From GCA-958296115 sp965222445 (GTDB lineage: Bacteria; Chloroflexota; Dehalococcoidia; Lucifugimonadales; CAJWER01), in contig CBDCTY010000002.1 of NCBI GenBank assembly GCA_965222445.1, forward strand, positions 2,976,001 through 3,040,000: a stretch of 64,000 nucleotides of DNA, in the 5' to 3' direction. The notes below the pieces were generated by a model. It was not told the origin of the DNA and searched no databases. It was given only the letters and a program-made list of their open reading frames with translations. Position 1 is the stretch's first letter. Each line of letters begins with the position of its first letter. The translations under genes and the position numbers were made by a program. This document shows, piece by piece, positions 8,106-16,376 of this stretch.

Positions 8106-9113
8106 TCACGCTGAGTACTTGATCCTGGGATCGACTACCGCGAGGAGGATGTCGGATATGAGCGTGCCGGTGACCGTCAATACTCCGAGCAGCAGAACGA
8201 TGAAGCCCGCCGTGTGGACGTCCTCGCCCTGGATCGCGTACAGGAACACCGGACCCAGCGTGGGCAGGCCTAGCACGACCGAGACGATCACGCTGCCGCT
8301 GACCAGCGCGGGCAGCAGGTATCCCACCGTGCTCACCAGTGGGTTGATGGCGACTCGCACCGGGTACTTGAGGATGACCCTCCATGAGCTGAGGCCTTTC
8401 GCTCGAGCCGTCACCACGTAGGGCTTGGCCAGCTCGTCTAGCAGGTTGTTGCGCATGATCCGAATCAGTCCAGCGGTGCCTGCCGTGCCAAGGACCACGG
8501 CGGGAATCCACAGGTGGGCCAGAAGGTCGCGCAGCTTGGCGATGCTTAGGGGCGCTTCCTGATATTCGGGCGAGAACAGCCCTCCGACACTCTGGCCGAA
8601 GTAGGCAAGGGCGACGTACATCAGGACCAGGCCCAAGAGGAAGTCGGGAATCGCCAGGCCAGCGAATCCCACGAAGGTAAAGAGGTAGTCACCCACGGTG
8701 TGCTGGCGTACGGCTGAATAGATCCCGATCGGTATGGCGAAAGTCCAGGTAACCAGGACGGTGAAGCCGGTCAGCACAATCGTAGTCCAGATCCGGTTGC
8801 TCACCAGGCTCTTCACCGGCACCGCCGCCAGGTACTGCTCTCCCGGCTCCGATATGGCAAGGCCCAATTCGCCCCGGAGCAGCCTGCCGAGCCAGATGGC
8901 GTACCGCACGTATTGCGGCTTGTCCAGGCCGAAGTGACGCCGCACCTCCTCGGCGATCCTCAGGTCCACGGGCGTGCCCATCTGCATCTGCCTGTCCAGG
9001 AAGTGCTGGACGTTGTCTCCGGGCGGCAGCTCGATGATGACCCAGGCAAGGACCGAGATGATCCACGCGGTAAACAGGGCGAGGAGTATCCGCCGGACGA
9101 TGTACGCGGTCAT
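8106..9113 (-). CDS. DppB-type ABC transporter permease
   Basis: This 335-residue permease has six predicted helices: residues 9-31, then the five of the binding-protein-dependent transport domain from about residue 105. The N-terminal periplasmic segment (ELPPGDNVQHFL) and the EAA-like loop ending near LKYPVRVAINPLVSTVGY match DppB/OppB proteins for peptides or nickel. No DppC, ATPase or binding protein is adjacent, so its partner is unknown. Its ATG overlaps the stop of the translin-like gene by ATGA. Two close paralogues occur at 44743-45747 and 48609-49613. Confidence 0.9.
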   Translation of the reverse strand: MTAYIVRRILLALFTAWIISVLAWVIIELPPGDNVQHFLDRQMQMGTPVDLRIAEEVRRHFGLDKPQYVRYAIWLGRLLRGELGLAISEPGEQYLAAVPVKSLVSNRIWTTIVLTGFTVLVTWTFAIPIGIYSAVRQHTVGDYLFTFVGFAGLAIPDFLLGLVLMYVALAYFGQSVGGLFSPEYQEAPLSIAKLRDLLAHLWIPAVVLGTAGTAGLIRIMRNNLLDELAKPYVVTARAKGLSSWRVILKYPVRVAINPLVSTVGYLLPALVSGSVIVSVVLGLPTLGPVFLYAIQGEDVHTAGFIVLLLGVLTVTGTLISDILLAVVDPRIKYSA

Positions 9114-9919
9114 GTCGTATCGCCTCCACGACGAGGGGATTCGGGATCGACGCGCCTCTCGAATTGTGCGAGCCTGGCCTCGAGGCGGTCCTGCCTGAGG
9201 GCCAGCGTCAGGTCGCCCCGGGTGCGCTCCAGTATACTGCGTGCCGCGTCGGTGCTGCGCCTAAGTCCCCGAGTCACCGCGTCGGGATAGTCGACGGCGA
9301 CGAGCACCGTGTATATGTCGTCCATGATCCCCAGGAGCTCCTCGCACCGGCTGAAGTCGCCGCGCCTGAGGCCGTCCAGAATGAGGCGGCGCAACTCTCC
9401 CACGACCTCGGCGAGGCCGTTGAGATAGGGCGCAGCGCCGACGCCGAGCTCCTCCGGGCCTTTCAGCGGCGAGCCCTCTGCGATAGCGAGCACGGCGCTC
9501 GCCTCGGTGTACTCCTTCAGCGCGTCCTCGACGTAGCCACCGTAGTAGACGTTGGGGTGGCTCTCGCGGAACGGGCGGAGACGGGCGGCCAGTTCCGACG
9601 CCTCGCCGACGAGCCTTCTTGCATCCTCAAGCTCGCCCCGATGCGCCGCCCTGATAGAGTTTGCGGAGCTGCGCACGACTCGGCGCGACAGCGAGAGCGC
9701 CTCCTCTCGCGCCTCATGGGTCTCGCGGAGCGCCGCGTCCGCGGACTCCGCAATCGCCCGGAGGTCCTCACTGAAGGCATCCTCTCCCTCGACGGGGAAG
9801 GATAGAGGTGAGGGTGAAGATGCCGCAGCAGCCTCCTCTCCCTTGTTGGGAGAGGATTGAGAGCCTGCCCCGTACTCGATACGGGGTGAGGGTGAAGTGT
9901 CGGAGCGGATCCCCTTCAT
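9110..9919 (-). CDS. Translin-family protein with repeat-derived N-terminus
   Basis: Residues from about 50 to 260 match bacterial and archaeal translin-like proteins: helical SANSIRAAHRGELEDARRL, NVYYGGYVEDALKEYTEA, and near the C-terminus DYPDAVTRGLRRSTDAARSI followed by RTRGDLTLALRQDRLE. Translins bind single-stranded RNA or DNA; the role of bacterial members is not established. Residues 4-46 are low complexity and coincide with dispersed repeat sequence (two CTTCACCCTCACC segments and a GTATCGAGTAC palindrome). No better in-frame start exists nearer the conserved core, so the repeat appears to be translated. It starts four bases after the methyltransferase gene and overlaps the permease gene. 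Confidence 0.85.
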   Translation of the reverse strand: MKGIRSDTSPSPRIEYGAGSQSSPNKGEEAAAASSPSPLSFPVEGEDAFSEDLRAIAESADAALRETHEAREEALSLSRRVVRSSANSIRAAHRGELEDARRLVGEASELAARLRPFRESHPNVYYGGYVEDALKEYTEASAVLAIAEGSPLKGPEELGVGAAPYLNGLAEVVGELRRLILDGLRRGDFSRCEELLGIMDDIYTVLVAVDYPDAVTRGLRRSTDAARSILERTRGDLTLALRQDRLEARLAQFERRVDPESPRRGGDTT

Positions 9920-9923
9920 CCCG

Positions 9924-10901
9924 CTAGCTCTCCTTCACGACGGGCCTCATGGCCATGATGTGCTCCGGTCCCGTCGCGCAGCAGCCGCCTATGATTTGCG
10001 CGCCCATGGCCTTCCACTCCCCCGCGAGGGCCGCAAGCTCAGAAGGAGGATAGGCGCCTGTCTGCAGGATGTCCGGCCCGGCGCTCGGAAGCTGATTGGT
10101 GAGCTGCGGACGGTTCGCAAGCGGTCCAGTCGGATTGTAGCCGATGTTCGGGTAGGCGCCCACGGGCCCGTCGAAAGCGTCCGCCAGGATCGGCAGCCCC
10201 GCCGATATCGCCTCCGGGTTGCTGCACATGATCAGCACCGCGTCCACCGCGTGTCCCTCGAGGGCGGCGGCAAGGTCCCGAATGTCCTCGCCGAACTGCA
10301 TCTTGCCGTCCTGGTGCAGGTGCCTGATTCCGAGGAACACTGGAAGCCCCGCCTCCGCGCAGGCGTCCACCGCCGCCACGCAATCGGCGATGTATCCGAC
10401 GTACTCTGCCAGTATCACGTCCGCGCCGGCATCCGCGAGTATCCGGGCGTGCGGGACGTATTCGTCGCGGAACGCCTCTGCCCCAAGGATCTCGACGTCC
10501 GGGTCCTCACGACCTATTCGGAAGTACAACGTCGGGGCGGCGATGCCCCCGGCCACGTAGGCATCGGGGTTCCCTGCATCCCTCGCCCTGACCGCGTTCT
10601 CGGCCGCGGCCCTCGCGTACTCCTGCCACCGGTCGCGCATGCCTATCCGCTCCATCGCCGACGGGGTGGTCCAGAAGTTGTTGCTGATGATGATGTCCGC
10701 GCCCACCCGCAGGTAGTCCTGGTGGACCTGCTGCACCACGTCCGCATTGTCGATGTTCGACGTCGCCGACCAGGCCTTCAGCTTGTCGGTCGCGCCCTTC
10801 AACACATCCACACCCCTGCGCTGCAGCTCAGAGCCGGTGCCGCCATCCATCAGCAGCATCCCGCCAGCCTTCAACCGCTCGACAATGTTCCGATCGGGCA
10901 T
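9924..10901 (-). CDS. Homocysteine S-methyltransferase family protein
   Basis: The 325-residue protein begins MPDRNIVERLKAGGMLLMDG and GGTGSELQRRG, as in BHMT/MmuM-type Zn-dependent methyltransferases that pass a methyl group to homocysteine to make methionine. The three zinc cysteines are expected in IMCSNPEA (about 204) and the C-terminal IIGGCCATGPEHI pair. The ATG at 10901 is chosen because GGAGAGAAG precedes it and the longer version adds 22 non-family residues. It is upstream of the translin-like gene in the same transcript. The methyl donor cannot be told from sequence. Confidence 0.88.
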   Translation of the reverse strand: MPDRNIVERLKAGGMLLMDGGTGSELQRRGVDVLKGATDKLKAWSATSNIDNADVVQQVHQDYLRVGADIIISNNFWTTPSAMERIGMRDRWQEYARAAAENAVRARDAGNPDAYVAGGIAAPTLYFRIGREDPDVEILGAEAFRDEYVPHARILADAGADVILAEYVGYIADCVAAVDACAEAGLPVFLGIRHLHQDGKMQFGEDIRDLAAALEGHAVDAVLIMCSNPEAISAGLPILADAFDGPVGAYPNIGYNPTGPLANRPQLTNQLPSAGPDILQTGAYPPSELAALAGEWKAMGAQIIGGCCATGPEHIMAMRPVVKES

Positions 10902-10998
10902 CTCTTCTCTCCGGATCAAGTTTGGTGCAAATGCGGCCACAGTATACAGGCACCCTACCTCCGTCATACCGGCGAAAGCATGGTTCGGGAGTCATATA

Positions 10999-11197
10999 AT
11001 ACCATTTCGTTTTGACTACGCCGTGAATTGATCGTGACGCAGTTCGGTAATCCGTCATTCCGGCCTTGAGCCGGGATTCCTGCCCCGCAGGAACCGTCCC
11101 CCATCCAGTCCCCGGCGGTTGCACACAGACCGGGTGGCTATGGGCAAGCCGGGCACCTCCTTCAGCCCTTATATGGCGGCATCACAGCGAATTGGTA
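10999..11197. repeat. Miniature element, TA-flanked, copy A
   Basis: The 199-bp segment begins ATACCATTTCGT and ends AATTGGTA, and a TA dinucleotide flanks each end (10997-10998 and 11198-11199). The ends match two other copies at about 49906-50028 and 57677-57800, including the GTGATGCCGCC core, seen here in reverse complement near 11174-11184. The interior holds a palindromic segment related to the short repeat inside thiE. TA duplication and small size fit a non-autonomous IS630/Tc1-like element; no transposase is present. Confidence 0.75.
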
Positions 11198-11238
11198 TAA
11201 CTACGGATTGCTGGTGTCCGACATGAGAGTGGCTTCGC

Positions 11239-13929
11239 CTATTCGGATGTTGGAGATGGCCCCGGGATGACCCGTCTCCCTATGGGTGACCATTCCGAAA
11301 CTCCTGTTGTATACTTGGCCCGAACTCTAACCTCATATGTGATGCCCGGTTCCGCACTCATCAATAGAAGTTCATGTGATGTCTCGAGCTTAATCACAAA
11401 GTCATTTCCTGCCTCGTCTATCTTTCGAATCGTCAATTCCCATATTATGAATTCGCCGCAATTTCGACAAGGAGCCTTCCACCTGATAGCGAGGACCTCT
11501 TTGTTGATCTGTTCAAGGACAGGTGCTTCTACCGGCAGTGTATGGGGCAGCGGGGTCGGTACGGCCGTCGGTGTGCGCACTGATCTGAGCACAAAGTTGA
11601 TGAATGCCTGAGACGAGACACCTACCGAGTTCGTAGCGGTCAACGTGATCTCGATATTCTGTACTGTGTCCTGAGATGCAGGGGCGTACCAAACGACATT
11701 CAGCGACTCAGGTCCCAAGAAACGCCCAGGCCCGCTCCAACGGACTGACGTGTAGTTTTCGGCTGTAGCCCTGAGGACCAGTTCTTCGCCACCATGAACT
11801 TCCCTGCCTTTCGTGGTGATGGCGATGATTGGTTTGGGTACCGGTGTGGGTGTCGCTGTGGGCATAGGAGTAGCAGTCGGCGTAATTGTGGGTGTCGCTG
11901 TGGGCATAGGAGTAGGAGTTGGCGTACTCGTAGGTGTGGCGGTAGGCGTTGGTGTGCTCGTAGGCGTAGGCGTCAATGTTGGTGTGGCCGTAGGCGTCGG
12001 TGTGCTCGTAGGCGTCGGTGTGCTCGTAGGCGTCGGTGTGCTCGTAGGCGTCGGTGTGCTCGTAGGTACCGGCGTCGGTGTTCGTGTTGGGAGAGGTGTC
12101 GGTGTCGGAGTGGCCGTAGGAGTGTGAGTTGGCGTGTTCGTAGGTACCGGTGTGGGGGTTCGTGTCGGGAAAGGTGTCGGTGTCAGAGTGGCCGTAGGAG
12201 TGTAAGTTGGCGTCGGTGCCGTGAACAACAAGATGCGCTCCCACTCCTTCGTCTGTTCATTCCACCTATGGCCATACAAAGACCCCTCTTTCCAGTAACG
12301 GGAGGGCTCTGGTGGGATAGTAGGTGTAGGCGGTACCGTGGTGGCCGTAGGTAGAGCAGTCGGGATTGGGGTCGCTGGCGCCCTGGTTGGGATAGGAGTG
12401 GCTATCGCTGCCATGGTCTTTAGATCTGGCATGGGTGTCCGGGTAGGAGTTGCTGTCGGCGTCTGCTCAGGTGCGCCCAACCAATCCACACCGAATGCTA
12501 TTAGCAAAACTATCCCCATGAACACCGCTGACGTACCTACAAACCTTTTTGTTGGACGCTTCCGAAGGACCTGACTGAACGCTCTCTTTGCCAACGCCTG
12601 TGTCTGTTTGAGGATCCGGTCTAACGTTGGTGGAGGAATGGGAACAGTAGGTGGCGTCGTAGGAGTTGCAAGCCTACTCTGTTTTTGAGTAGCAGTACCG
12701 CTCCTGTTGGTTCCTCGTCCGTATATCCCCAACCCAGGCGTGGGCTGAGTGGCCTGCATACTGGGAGGTGTAGCTGTGCTCTCGGGCAGGTCGCGCAGGG
12801 CAGTTACCAAATTGGGGACTTGCCCAACAGGGAGGGCGCAGTACTCTTCAAGACGTTTTGCCATCTCGGCTACGGCCGGGTCTGAAGCCCCCTTCAGCCT
12901 GAGAAACAGTTCTGAATTTCCGGGTTCGTCATAGTCGCTCCATGTGAATATGAGGTTGTCATCATTGTGGAAGGACCATAGACTCGGGTCGGACGCGATG
13001 GCGAGCAGGCTGATGTAGATGACCAGCGAGGGAAAGTTGTCTACGTTCTCGTCATAATGATCCGACGACCTCCTCGGATGCTGGTAATTCTTGTGCCCCA
13101 GTTCGGGGCTGCGCTCACCCTTGAATTGCGGCAGGAATATTCCGTCATAGTCGACTAGGCGAATGCTGCCGTCGCTCTCCACCATGACGTTGCCATGCTG
13201 CAAGTCATTGTGAGCGATTTCCAGGCCGCGAAGGTTGGGAACGGGCCCCCCGCGCCACTGTGCCGCAAGCCGACGAATCTCGTCGGGTTCACTCACCTTG
13301 GAGCCGACGAATTTGCTTAGGGGCTCCCCTTCCACCCAGTCCATCTTGATGATGGGATACCAGCTCCCCTTAACGCTTATTCCCCGCTCGATGTATTTGA
13401 AATGCACAAGGGACGGCGGAAGCACGCTTATTAGGTAGTCACTCAGCTGGTTGTATCGGGCCTGCTGGTCCTTTACCTCACGCGTGAAGCAACGGACTGC
13501 GTGCTTTTGACTACCTACAGACACCTGGTATACAGCGGCGAAAGCACCTGCAGACACCAGAGGTGTCCCACGTTGGTTGAGCGATACTTCCCCGACTTCG
13601 AGTTCTGTGCCCTTGAAGCACAGCCGGGGATTCTGAATGGCCTCGCTAAAGTCTGTTATCCCTGGCCAGGGCACGGCTCCGCGCGTGGGCGTCGGTGCCG
13701 GCGTGGGTGTGGGCGTGGGTGTGGGCGTGGGTGTGGGCGTGGGTGTGGGCGTGGGTGTGGGTGTGGGCGTGGGTGTGGGTGTCGGCGTCGGTGCCGGCGT
13801 GGGTATGGGTGCCGGCGTTGCTATACTCGGCGGAATATCGTGCAGGATGGTTTCGAGGTCCGGTACCTTCTCCACCGGGAGAGCACAGCACTCCTTGAGA
13901 CGCTCCGTCAGTTTAACTATGGTCGGGTC
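11239..13929 (-). CDS. Receptor-like kinase, C-terminal part (frameshifted)
   Basis: This is the downstream frame of one large kinase gene that starts at 14720. In order it encodes the tail of kinase-like domain 1 (LKECCALPVEKVPDL), a Pro-Thr repeat linker, and a complete second kinase-like domain. That domain has glycine-loop SAGAFAAVY, HAVRCF with Arg where the strand-3 Lys is expected, catalytic loop IAHNDLQHGNV, and DYD replacing DFG. A linker with a membrane helix (AVFMGIVLLIAFGVDWLG) follows, then a long Pro-Thr tract, an Ig/PKD-like domain (GEELVLRATAENYTSVRWSG) and an FN3-like domain ending near 11239. Topology suggests kinases inside and Ig/FN3 outside. A missing base near 13930 separates it from the N-terminal part. 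Confidence 0.75.
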   Translation of the reverse strand, partial: DPTIVKLTERLKECCALPVEKVPDLETILHDIPPSIATPAPIPTPAPTPTPTPTPTPTPTPTPTPTPTPTPTPTPTPAPTPTRGAVPWPGITDFSEAIQNPRLCFKGTELEVGEVSLNQRGTPLVSAGAFAAVYQVSVGSQKHAVRCFTREVKDQQARYNQLSDYLISVLPPSLVHFKYIERGISVKGSWYPIIKMDWVEGEPLSKFVGSKVSEPDEIRRLAAQWRGGPVPNLRGLEIAHNDLQHGNVMVESDGSIRLVDYDGIFLPQFKGERSPELGHKNYQHPRRSSDHYDENVDNFPSLVIYISLLAIASDPSLWSFHNDDNLIFTWSDYDEPGNSELFLRLKGASDPAVAEMAKRLEEYCALPVGQVPNLVTALRDLPESTATPPSMQATQPTPGLGIYGRGTNRSGTATQKQSRLATPTTPPTVPIPPPTLDRILKQTQALAKRAFSQVLRKRPTKRFVGTSAVFMGIVLLIAFGVDWLGAPEQTPTATPTRTPMPDLKTMAAIATPIPTRAPATPIPTALPTATTVPPTPTIPPEPSRYWKEGSLYGHRWNEQTKEWERILLFTAPTPTYTPTATLTPTPFPTRTPTPVPTNTPTHTPTATPTPTPLPTRTPTPVPTSTPTPTSTPTPTSTPTPTSTPTPTATPTLTPTPTSTPTPTATPTSTPTPTPMPTATPTITPTATPMPTATPTPVPKPIIAITTKGREVHGGEELVLRATAENYTSVRWSGPGRFLGPESLNVVWYAPASQDTVQNIEITLTATNSVGVSSQAFINFVLRSVRTPTAVPTPLPHTLPVEAPVLEQINKEVLAIRWKAPCRNCGEFIIWELTIRKIDEAGNDFVIKLETSHELLLMSAEPGITYEVRVRAKYTTGVSEWSPIGRRVIPGPSPTSE
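11835..12215. repeat. Pro-Thr codon repeat (extracellular linker)
   Basis: This is an imperfect tandem repeat. On the plus strand it reads GTCGGTGT/GTAGGCGT-like units, and on the coding minus strand it gives PTPTPTATPT stretches. It spaces the membrane helix from the Ig-like domain of the kinase gene. The length is likely to vary between strains by slippage, and the region is prone to assembly collapse. Confidence 0.8.
13690..13810. repeat. Short-period Pro-Thr microsatellite between kinase domains
   Basis: Nearly perfect GTGGGTGTGGGC-type repeats (about ten 12-bp units) encode a PTPTPT linker between the first and second kinase domains on the minus strand. The same bases read as Val-Gly on the plus strand, which creates spurious open frames. 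It lies about 130 bp downstream of the frameshift. Confidence 0.85.
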
Positions 13930-14720
13930 GGGGAGTTCTTCAGCCGGTCGAAGAGATCGGACTTCTCCGGGGCGGAGTAATCGTCCCTGGTGAATATCAG
14001 GTTGTCGTCGTTGAAGAATGTCCACAGGCCAGGGTCGGAGGCTAAGGCGAGCAGACTGAGGTAGATGGCGAGGGAAGGGAAGTTGTCCACGTAGGCGTCG
14101 TAGTCTTCCGCCTTCCTGAGGGGGTGCTGGTAGTTCTTGTGTCCCAGCTCCGGGCTGCGCTCCCCTCGAAAGCGAGGCAGGAATATACCGTCGTAGTCGA
14201 CCAGACGGATACTCCCGTCTCCCTGCACCATCACGTTGCCGTGCTGCAGATCGTTGTGAGCGATGCCCAGCCCGCGCGGGATGGCGGCCGGGCCCCCTCG
14301 CCACTGGGCCGCGACCCGTCGCAGGGCATCAGGGTCGTCGATGTTAGAGCCGACGAAGCTGCTCAACGACTCGCCTTCCACCCACTCCATCCTGACGATG
14401 GGATACCAGCTTCCCTTCAGGTTGATCCCGTGCTCCACGTACTCGAAGTGTACGAAGGACGGGGGGAGGACATCGATCAGATAGTCACTCAGCTGGTTGT
14501 AGCGGGTCTGCTGGTCCTTTACTTCGCGGGTGAAGCAGCGCGCGGCATACTTGCGGCCGCCTACGGATACCTGGTAGACGCAGGCGAACGCGCCGGAGAA
14601 AACCAGGGGCGTCCCGCGTTGGTTGACAGACACCACACCGGCTTCGAGCTCGGTGCCCTTGAAGCACAGCCGGGGATTCTGAATCGCCTCGCTATAGTTG
14701 GTTATCCCTGGCCAGGGCAC
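13917..14720 (-). CDS. Receptor-like kinase, N-terminal kinase domain
   Basis: From GTG 14720 (AGGTGAGGTGGA upstream) the product is 267 residues. It shows glycine loop SGAFACVY, YAARCF with Arg at the usual ATP-Lys position, WVEGESLSSFVG, catalytic loop IAHNDLQHGNVMV and metal motif LVDYDG. About 75 percent of residues appear shared with the second kinase domain encoded downstream. The frame stops at RLKNSPTRP, but the neighbouring frame continues DPTIVKLTERL exactly as the second copy does. A single base is therefore missing in the four-C run at 13930-13933, and the intact protein would have about 1,160 residues. It begins 22 bp after the PP2C gene. Confidence 0.8.
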   Translation of the reverse strand: MPWPGITNYSEAIQNPRLCFKGTELEAGVVSVNQRGTPLVFSGAFACVYQVSVGGRKYAARCFTREVKDQQTRYNQLSDYLIDVLPPSFVHFEYVEHGINLKGSWYPIVRMEWVEGESLSSFVGSNIDDPDALRRVAAQWRGGPAAIPRGLGIAHNDLQHGNVMVQGDGSIRLVDYDGIFLPRFRGERSPELGHKNYQHPLRKAEDYDAYVDNFPSLAIYLSLLALASDPGLWTFFNDDNLIFTRDDYSAPEKSDLFDRLKNSPTRP

Positions 14721-14742
14721 GGCTCCACCTCACCTCGCGGCG

Positions 14743-15516
14743 CTAGACGACCTCGATGATGACCAACGTCGTGTCGTCGTTCCGCATGGACCCGGCGCGC
14801 CGCTGCTCCCCGATCCAGGCTTCCCATTCAGACGGGTCCAACGCCAAGAGCGTTTCCCAGGGCTTCTCCTCTACGGCGTTCCTGGCGAGAAACCAGCAAG
14901 CCAGGGCGTCGGTGGCCAGGATGAACAGGTCCCCCGGAGCGCACTCGCCACCGCTCCGGCGTACGCTTTCCCACAGCCCTCCGGCGCTGGCAGGGTTGCT
15001 GCATACCAAGGCAGGATTGTTGTCGAATTCGGCAGCGTCTTCCAGTGGGAAGGACAGCCGCAGCCGGCCGTCTCGGACGACGAAAAGACAGCTATCCCCC
15101 ACGGCTACCGCCTGCCAGGAGAGCCGCTGGGAGTCGTCCGGCGCTGATCCAATGGTCAGACCCAGCAGGGTCGCAAACGCCCCGGCCCGCGCCTTAGCCT
15201 CTCCGTGCCAGGGCAGGCGGTCCCAGGGTATGCCTGAGTGCCATGCCTCCTGTGCCGGCAGCAGCCATGTGCTCAGGGAGTTCTCAGTAAGACCATACAG
15301 GTCGAGGGGCCGGTCGACGAAGGCATCCGTCAGGATGTTCGCCCATTCACGGGCAAAGGCGGACTCGCTTGCTCCGTCGGAGACGACTGCCCTGGCGGTG
15401 CGGCGGCCGGACGCGCCGATTCGCTGGGGGTAAACCACGAGCGAGGCGTCCTCATACTCCTCTGGCCGGTTACCTGCCTTGGGCAGCCGAAACGTCCTGG
15501 GAGGTCGAAGGCGCAT
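14743..15516 (-). CDS. PP2C-like serine/threonine phosphatase
   Basis: The 257-residue cytoplasmic protein carries the PP2C metal and phosphate motifs in order: EDA near residue 21, VSDGASESAFAREWA (45-59), GAFATLLGLTIG (112-123), VAVGDSCLF (137-145), FILATDALACWF (198-209) and the C-terminal NDDTTLVII. It should remove phosphate from Ser/Thr residues, most simply on the kinase or vWA partner encoded next to it. It starts two bases after the vWA gene and ends 22 bp before the kinase gene, so all three are co-transcribed. PP2C next to vWA and kinase genes is the known TerY-type triad arrangement. Confidence 0.9.
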   Translation of the reverse strand: MRLRPPRTFRLPKAGNRPEEYEDASLVVYPQRIGASGRRTARAVVSDGASESAFAREWANILTDAFVDRPLDLYGLTENSLSTWLLPAQEAWHSGIPWDRLPWHGEAKARAGAFATLLGLTIGSAPDDSQRLSWQAVAVGDSCLFVVRDGRLRLSFPLEDAAEFDNNPALVCSNPASAGGLWESVRRSGGECAPGDLFILATDALACWFLARNAVEEKPWETLLALDPSEWEAWIGEQRRAGSMRNDDTTLVIIEVV

Positions 15517-15518
15517 GT

Positions 15519-16376
15519 CTATCGCAGGTCCGAAGTGGCGCGGGTGCCGATATCCAGAAACTCAACGAGGGACACCAGGTCGGCGTTGTAGACATATCCC
15601 CGAGAACCCTGGGTCACCGGCAGCCCCATGCTGGAGGCCATCTCCGCGACCGAATCAGGGAATACTGAAGACATGCGGAACATCTGCCCCGCATACTCGT
15701 CCATGCTTACTTCGCTCTCGTCGGACGGGTACTGGACCGGGGCAGCGGACATCTCCGAAAGATGCACGTTGTAGACGAGCACGTTGCCGTCGTTGGTTTC
15801 CAGTTCCATTATGTGCTGAGACCACGCCACCGGGTCCCCATCGCCAGCCTCACCGTCGGTGATGTTTATCAGCATGGGAGGGTATGAGTCCTGGTGCTGG
15901 GCCGTCCAGTCAGAGAGTGCCGTGGAGGCAGCGGTTAGCGCTGCGCACATGGGCGTGCCATACCCGGCTTTGGGACGGAGCCACACAGGAAACTTCCTTG
16001 TGACTTCCACTATGCCGCCGGCGCCGTCCGACTCCTTGACCTGCCTTTCCTCCACCTCCGCGGCGTCCACCACTTGGCTGATGGATAGGAAGGGCTGCTC
16101 CGGAGTTGTACCGGGAAGGGGCGTCTCCAGCTGAGTGTTCCCCGCGTTGTCGGTGGTGTACGTGATGACGCCGACTTCGAAGTAGTCGCGTACGTCCATG
16201 CCTTGGGAACAACGCTGGGATATGGCATCCAGAACCCGGTTCAGGGCATCGGCCGCTCCGTCCATCTTTGTCGAGTTGGGTTCTCCGCCAAGCGAATCTT
16301 TCATGGAGCCTGACTGGTCCACCAGGAAGAGGAAGCAACCCGGGTTGTTTCGGCTTATGTCCGCCGTGTAGGTCAT
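15519..16376 (-). CDS. von Willebrand factor A domain protein (TerY-like)
   Basis: This is a 285-residue single vWA domain with no signal peptide. It starts MTYTADISRNNPGCFLFLVD and then shows the MIDAS motif DQSGSM (residues 20-25), the threonine of GYGTPMCAAL and the aspartate of INITDGEAGDG. It binds a divalent ion and probably mediates protein contacts. It resembles TerY-type cytoplasmic vWA proteins that occur with PP2C and kinase genes. The ATG overlaps the preceding membrane-protein gene by ATGA. A truncated copy of its first 50 codons lies at 16882-17037. Confidence 0.9.
   Translation of the reverse strand: MTYTADISRNNPGCFLFLVDQSGSMKDSLGGEPNSTKMDGAADALNRVLDAISQRCSQGMDVRDYFEVGVITYTTDNAGNTQLETPLPGTTPEQPFLSISQVVDAAEVEERQVKESDGAGGIVEVTRKFPVWLRPKAGYGTPMCAALTAASTALSDWTAQHQDSYPPMLINITDGEAGDGDPVAWSQHIMELETNDGNVLVYNVHLSEMSAAPVQYPSDESEVSMDEYAGQMFRMSSVFPDSVAEMASSMGLPVTQGSRGYVYNADLVSLVEFLDIGTRATSDLR

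Noticed and set aside
7288..8511. 407-residue protein including carbonic anhydrase
   Set aside because: The first 150 residues are a shifted reading of the upstream permease gene; a signal peptide and ribosome site place the start at 8058.
11813..12127. Val-Gly-rich protein on the plus strand
   Set aside because: It is the antisense reading of the Pro-Thr repeat of the kinase gene; the repeat is open in several frames.
13690..13810. CRISPR-like array
   Set aside because: Units of about 12 bp without spacers; this is a coding microsatellite. The 96-bp thiE repeats are also only two tandem copies.
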